A DNA stretch of 64,000 nt from an uncultured Veillonellaceae bacterium (GTDB lineage Bacteria; Bacillota; Negativicutes; Veillonellales; Dialisteraceae): positions 1 to 64,000 of the forward strand of contig CASEBK010000011.1 in the NCBI GenBank assembly GCA_949286115.1. Reading direction: 5' to 3'. The position numbers were made by a program, and so were the translations under genes. Shown here in pieces: positions 61,701 to 64,000 of the stretch (within the stretch, counting starts at the first letter, position 1; each line of letters opens with the position of its first letter). The notes under the pieces were generated by a model. That model was given only the letters and a program-made list of their open reading frames with translations. It was not told where the DNA came from and made no database searches.

Positions 61701-61927
61701 TCCAGCCGATAGTCAATGCCGGCGGTATTGGTATATTCTTTGATGCGCTTCTGCGCCGCCTGATTGAGGGCATGACAGTTGGGCGTCAGCTCTTTTTCCT
61801 CTCCGGGCGGGAGGAGGATGGAGGCGTCTCCCACCTTGAGAAGGCCCTGATGCTTTTTATCATTGATGGAAATGGCATAGATCAGTTTATAAGCGAAAGT
61901 AGGCCGTAAATTTTGGGAGCTCATCAT
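58763..61927 (-). CDS. Restriction helicase/methylase large subunit, frameshifted near the C-terminus
   Basis: This 1054-residue frame has three parts. Residues 1-145 (LIYAISINDKKHQGLLKVGD, KRIKEYTNTAG, KVHAVLENSGYANRKL, TGREWYPID) look like a GIY-YIG/T5orf172-type nuclease domain. Residues about 165-640 are a type III-restriction-like SF2 helicase (FRPEQRDAI, MRFGKTLSAL, VDEAHEGTTT, ALSGTPFNI, TTGVTVPEW). The C-terminus reaches FDAIVGNPPYQ, motif IV of an adenine methyltransferase, then leaves the natural frame at a G7 run. With one more base the frame joins the next gene and would total about 1335 residues. It starts with ATGATG, overlapping the upstream stop. Confidence 0.8.
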   Translation of the reverse strand: MMSSQNLRPTFAYKLIYAISINDKKHQGLLKVGDASILLPPGEEKELTPNCHALNQAAQKRIKEYTNTAGIDYRLEYTELAVYSDKNGQKKSFRDKKVHAVLENSGYANRKLTGSTGREWYPIDVPVLKEAIKAVKEGRENLGGKVQPPAFSPIVFRPEQRDAIDKARKTFKKGNRMLWNAKMRFGKTLSALQVVKEEKFRKTIIATHRPVVDDGWYEDFTKIFYDGDWQYGSKNHGNSIEKLIADKKPFVYFASIQDLRGSSEVGGKFNKNDAVFSLDWDLVIVDEAHEGTTTALGNDVIKALVKSDSKKPAKFLALSGTPFNILSAFKDEDGIYTWDYVMEQKAKAEWPINHFGDSNPYEDLPEMCIYTYDLRKILTNHAYADELEDKAFNFREFFRVWTGDIHTDYRPIPAGKKPGDFVHEDDVKSFLNLLTEENTGSQYPYATEEYRSLFHHTLWIVPGVKEARALSRLMKEHPVFGTGGPDGFQIVNVAGNGDEEEAAEDALKKVRTAIKEAGDTGYTITLSCGKLTTGVTVPEWTAVFMLAGSYSTSAASYLQTIFRVQSPCTMNGMSKERCYVFDFAPDRTLKMVAEAATVSTKAGKTSDGDRVRLTEFLNYCPVIAIEGSEMQQYDTGAMLETLKKTYADRAVRTGFDDTSIYNEKLLMLDELDIRDFNKLKKIVGTTKKTDPLKDIIINDQGLDEEKHLAEMEKAAKKPKKELTAEEAALREELKQRKKQKETAISILRGVSIRIPLLIYGANVPFEDNITIEKLPELVDDDSWKEFMPKGFDKSLFHQFIKYYDPDIFTASARRIRNIAKSADELPPTERVRKIVELFAGFKNPDKETVLTPWRVVNMHMSDCLGGYDFYDETQQNLLDEPRFVDRGTITATTFSNESAQILEINSKTGLYPLYVTYSLFRRRCRDFKEEDLTPEKQRQLWNETVQKNMYVICKTPMAKQITIRTLIGFQTDVKVNAHYFENLINAMQHKAKQFRKKITTPGFWNQEGKRTMKFDAIVGNPPYQLKTTGISRQAPPFTIYLLSKLKLLTQLVCQ

Positions 61928-62913
61928 GCTTTTTCCCCTTTCAGTAAGGAGTAATAGGTCAGAATTGTTTTGGAACGCCAGTCTTTGATTTTACATAGGG
62001 TGGCATTTGGAATGGGCGGCGTATACGGTTTTATAAGTTCATCGGGGGTGTCATAAAAAATATCCGTTTTTATAAATTCCTCAGGAACCGGCCGGACGGG
62101 AGGGCTGCATGTGAATGCGTCCATTTGCCAGAGATTCCATGAAATAATCGTCGCGGCTCTTCTCATCTCCCAAAACGTTGGGGCACGGGATATGCTATCG
62201 CGGAAGTATTCCAGAAAACTAAGAAAAAGGTTCAGCCGGGCAAGGAGCAAATTATCTCCCTGATATTCATAGCCGTATACGCTTTCCAATGCGCGGTACG
62301 CCCAAAACAGCCAGTCTTCTTCTGCATTCGTGTTTTCGGATATAATTCTGAATTTTCTGTCAAGGAGGCCGATGCGGTCAGGCAGGGGGATTGGCGCTCC
62401 TGTGGAGACGTCATACCGACTTACAAGGTAAGGCGCCTCTCCGCAAGAAATTTCCATGCGCTTGGCGTCAGCGTATTTTTGCCAGGTTTTATTTTTATCG
62501 TCAGGGAATGTAATTTTCCCTTTTTGTGTGATCCATGTGGTGCCGACGGACTGATTGAACACATCCGGCTTGCCAAACCACTTTTCGTCAATCAGATTGT
62601 TTTGGGCATTGCAAATCCATGCGGGAGTGAAAACTTCCGCCTTGTTTTTGGTCCGGTCGCTTTTTTGATGGTCTGCTTTCTGTACACGGGTCTGAATCAG
62701 TTTCGCATAGGAACCGGAAAGGAGACTCGGATAGATTTGTTCCGTTGCCTGATAGGCATCCCCATAGGCCGCATAATCATTACTGGCCCAGATGATAAAT
62801 TTTTTTGTGGTCTGATCAGTCAGAAGGATTTTAATCAGCCGGGTATCCCACAAAGCGGATACATTTTCCGTATCCGCCGGCATCGGCATTTCAGTGATTG
62901 CAGAGAGTGGCAT
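61924..62913 (-). CDS. Restriction-modification methylase subunit (SAM-binding half)
   Basis: This 329-residue protein contains KAEVFTPAWICNAQNNLID, typical of the N-terminal part of N6-adenine methylases, and EISCGEAPYLVSRYD, a motif I-like glycine-rich SAM-binding loop. It also has YGYEYQGDNLLLARLNL and WNLWQMDAF, which match proteins annotated as restriction endonuclease subunit M. It lacks the catalytic NPPY, which is in the next gene product, so the two must work together. It starts the operon, with AAAAGGG before ATG 62913, and overlaps the large gene by four bases. It seems intact. Confidence 0.78.
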   Translation of the reverse strand: MPLSAITEMPMPADTENVSALWDTRLIKILLTDQTTKKFIIWASNDYAAYGDAYQATEQIYPSLLSGSYAKLIQTRVQKADHQKSDRTKNKAEVFTPAWICNAQNNLIDEKWFGKPDVFNQSVGTTWITQKGKITFPDDKNKTWQKYADAKRMEISCGEAPYLVSRYDVSTGAPIPLPDRIGLLDRKFRIISENTNAEEDWLFWAYRALESVYGYEYQGDNLLLARLNLFLSFLEYFRDSISRAPTFWEMRRAATIISWNLWQMDAFTCSPPVRPVPEEFIKTDIFYDTPDELIKPYTPPIPNATLCKIKDWRSKTILTYYSLLKGEKA

Positions 62914-63078
62914 TCTTTTTTCCCTTTTGTCATGTGATTACGGATTTTCTTCATTATACATTATCTGTAAGCGCTCTCTGTAAAATATGAAGCATTTGTA
63001 CAGCATATAAGCTCCAATTTTATGAGGGGGGAGGGGAAAAAGTTTGCTCCGGGTGATTCGTTTCGGAAAAGACACAGC
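62914..63078 (-). promoter_or_regulatory. Upstream region of the restriction-modification operon
   Basis: On the minus strand TATAAT (62953-62958) lies about 40 bases before the first gene. The best -35 candidate, TTTACA, is 20 bp away, so the promoter is weak or regulated. No gene is seen. Confidence 0.45.
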
Positions 63079-63118
63079 AAAAAAGCATCCCATGGAAATG
63101 TTTTCCGGGGATGCTTTT
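63079..63118 (-). terminator. Terminator of the aldolase-like gene; right copy of the island-flanking repeat
   Basis: AAAAGCATCC/GGATGCTTTT with an inner GGAAA/TTTCC-type stem has T residues on the minus strand (from the A6 run at 63079-63084). Its first 19 bases after the A run are identical to the terminator at 57872-57890. Confidence 0.85.
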
Positions 63119-63130
63119 CGCGTGGCTGTT

Positions 63131-64000
63131 TTACTTGTGTTCCGGAAGGATGGCGGCGAGGGCTTCGATGTCTGCTTCTTCGGTCGCCCAAGAGGTCGCA
63201 AAGCGGACGGCGTAGCGGCCGTCTTTCGTGGGCTCCCAGATCTCAAACTGCGCGTGTTTTCCGATCTCGTCCATTTCCTCTTTCGTGAGGACGACGAACT
63301 GCTGGTTCGTGGGGGAGTCGATGAAAAATTCGTAGCCTCTCTCTGCGAAGAGCTGCTTCAGTTTCATCGCCATGTGGATGGCGTGGCGGCTGATGTGGAA
63401 GTAGAGGCCGTCCGTGAAGAGGGCGTCGAACTGCACGCCGCACAGGCGGCCTTTCGCAAAGAGCGCGCCGTGCTGCTTGATGTGGGTGAAGAAATGGTCC
63501 GGTGCGCCGTGGGGGAAGACCAACGCTTCGCCGCAGAGGGCACCCACTTTCGTGCCGCCGATGTAGAAGACGTCTGCGAGGCGGGCGATGTCGGGGAGAG
63601 TCACGTCCGCAGCGGGGCTCATGAGGCCGTAGCCGAGGCGCGCGCCGTCGATGTAGAGGGGGAGATGATAGGCGTCGCACACGCGGCGGAGGGCGGTGAG
63701 CTCGTCTTTTCCGTAGAGGGTGCCGTACTCGGTGGGGTAGGAGATGTAGACCATGCCGGGGAAGACCATCGCCGCGTGGTTGCCGTCGGCGTAGTAGGCC
63801 GCAAGGTACGCTTCGAGGTCTGCCGCGTCGAGCTTGCCGTCCCGGCCGGGGAGGGTGAGCACCTTGTGGCCGCTGTGCTCGATGGCGCCGGCTTCGTGCA
63901 CGGCGATGTGGCCGGTCTCGCAGGCCACGACGCCTTCATAGGAGCGGAGGTACGCGGAGATGACGGTCTCGTTCGTCTGGGTGCCTCCGGCGAGGAAGTA
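63131..64000 (-). CDS. Threonine aldolase-like PLP enzyme (5' end outside the window)
   Basis: At least 289 C-terminal residues are present; the frame is still open at 64000 (FLAGGTQTNETVISAYLR). ETGHIAVHEAGAIEHSGHKV, GLPLYIDGARLGYGLMSP-type sequence (LPLYIDGARLGYGL) and YIGGTKVGALCGEALVFP, with the PLP lysine in GGTK, are typical of low-specificity L-threonine aldolase/beta-eliminating lyase. The reaction is threonine to glycine and acetaldehyde. The protein ends ...ALAAILPEHK, then a terminator follows. It is convergent with the HAD gene across the restriction-modification island. Confidence 0.9.
   Translation of the reverse strand, partial: YFLAGGTQTNETVISAYLRSYEGVVACETGHIAVHEAGAIEHSGHKVLTLPGRDGKLDAADLEAYLAAYYADGNHAAMVFPGMVYISYPTEYGTLYGKDELTALRRVCDAYHLPLYIDGARLGYGLMSPAADVTLPDIARLADVFYIGGTKVGALCGEALVFPHGAPDHFFTHIKQHGALFAKGRLCGVQFDALFTDGLYFHISRHAIHMAMKLKQLFAERGYEFFIDSPTNQQFVVLTKEEMDEIGKHAQFEIWEPTKDGRYAVRFATSWATEEADIEALAAILPEHK

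Noticed and set aside
1-64000. CRISPR arrays, integrase genes, replication origin
   Set aside because: No regularly spaced repeats, no tyrosine or serine recombinase motifs and no dnaA-box cluster were seen on reading both strands.

Overview
The window is chromosomal DNA from a GC-rich Firmicute. Two SIMPL-domain exported proteins, a C_GCAxxG_C_C protein, the single-chain PurL of the clostridial type, an ornithine/lysine decarboxylase with its antiporter, and closely packed operons with AGGAGG ribosome sites fit the Negativicutes (Veillonella/Dialister/Selenomonas relatives) best. This is a family-level inference only. No rRNA, CRISPR array or integrase gene was seen.

Left end (1-11.8 kb): an IS30 transposase tail and a deleted IS3 element, a Sel1-repeat protein, two small membrane proteins, an MFS pump controlled by a divergent MerR regulator through a textbook 19-bp-spacer promoter, a six-gene operon (two CE4/PuuE-type deacetylases, a polar amino-acid ABC transporter, an Asp/Glu/hydantoin racemase), and an M18 aminopeptidase.

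11.9-21.2 kb is the most unusual region: a six-gene, same-strand, mostly overlapping cassette of visibly lower GC, closed by terminators on both sides. It encodes a 1089-aa protein carrying an RNA-polymerase alpha-CTD-like domain and a sigma region-4-like helix-turn-helix, a radical SAM enzyme, a PLD-nuclease/SF2-helicase fusion, a 60-aa protein, a DndD-like SMC ATPase with a CxxC hook, and a 144-aa protein. It resembles the restriction side of a DNA-phosphorothioation system but has none of the sulfur-insertion genes. I read it as a probable undescribed anti-phage or DNA-modification system.

21.3-36.4 kb: an unknown 386-aa protein, a CoA-disulfide reductase with rhodanese domain behind a C_GCAxxG_C_C protein, tRNA-Leu(TAG), pyruvate carboxylase, LysS, an EamA transporter, a divergent HxlR/NAD(P)-binding pair, and a PotE-type antiporter with its PLP decarboxylase (TTG start). 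The neighbouring LysR regulator carries two compensating frameshifts.

38-57.9 kb: MATE pump, RecQ with repeated HRDC domains, thyA-folA-queT, a five-gene dipeptide/oligopeptide ABC transporter followed by a cytosolic serine hydrolase, two SIMPL proteins, purL with a TSCPD protein, and a HAD phosphatase.

57.9-63.1 kb: a restriction-modification island on the minus strand. Methyltransferase motifs are divided between two proteins, and the large helicase/methylase gene is interrupted at a G7 tract. The island is bracketed by two near-identical copies of one terminator sequence, which suggests insertion at that terminator. The window ends inside a threonine-aldolase-like gene.
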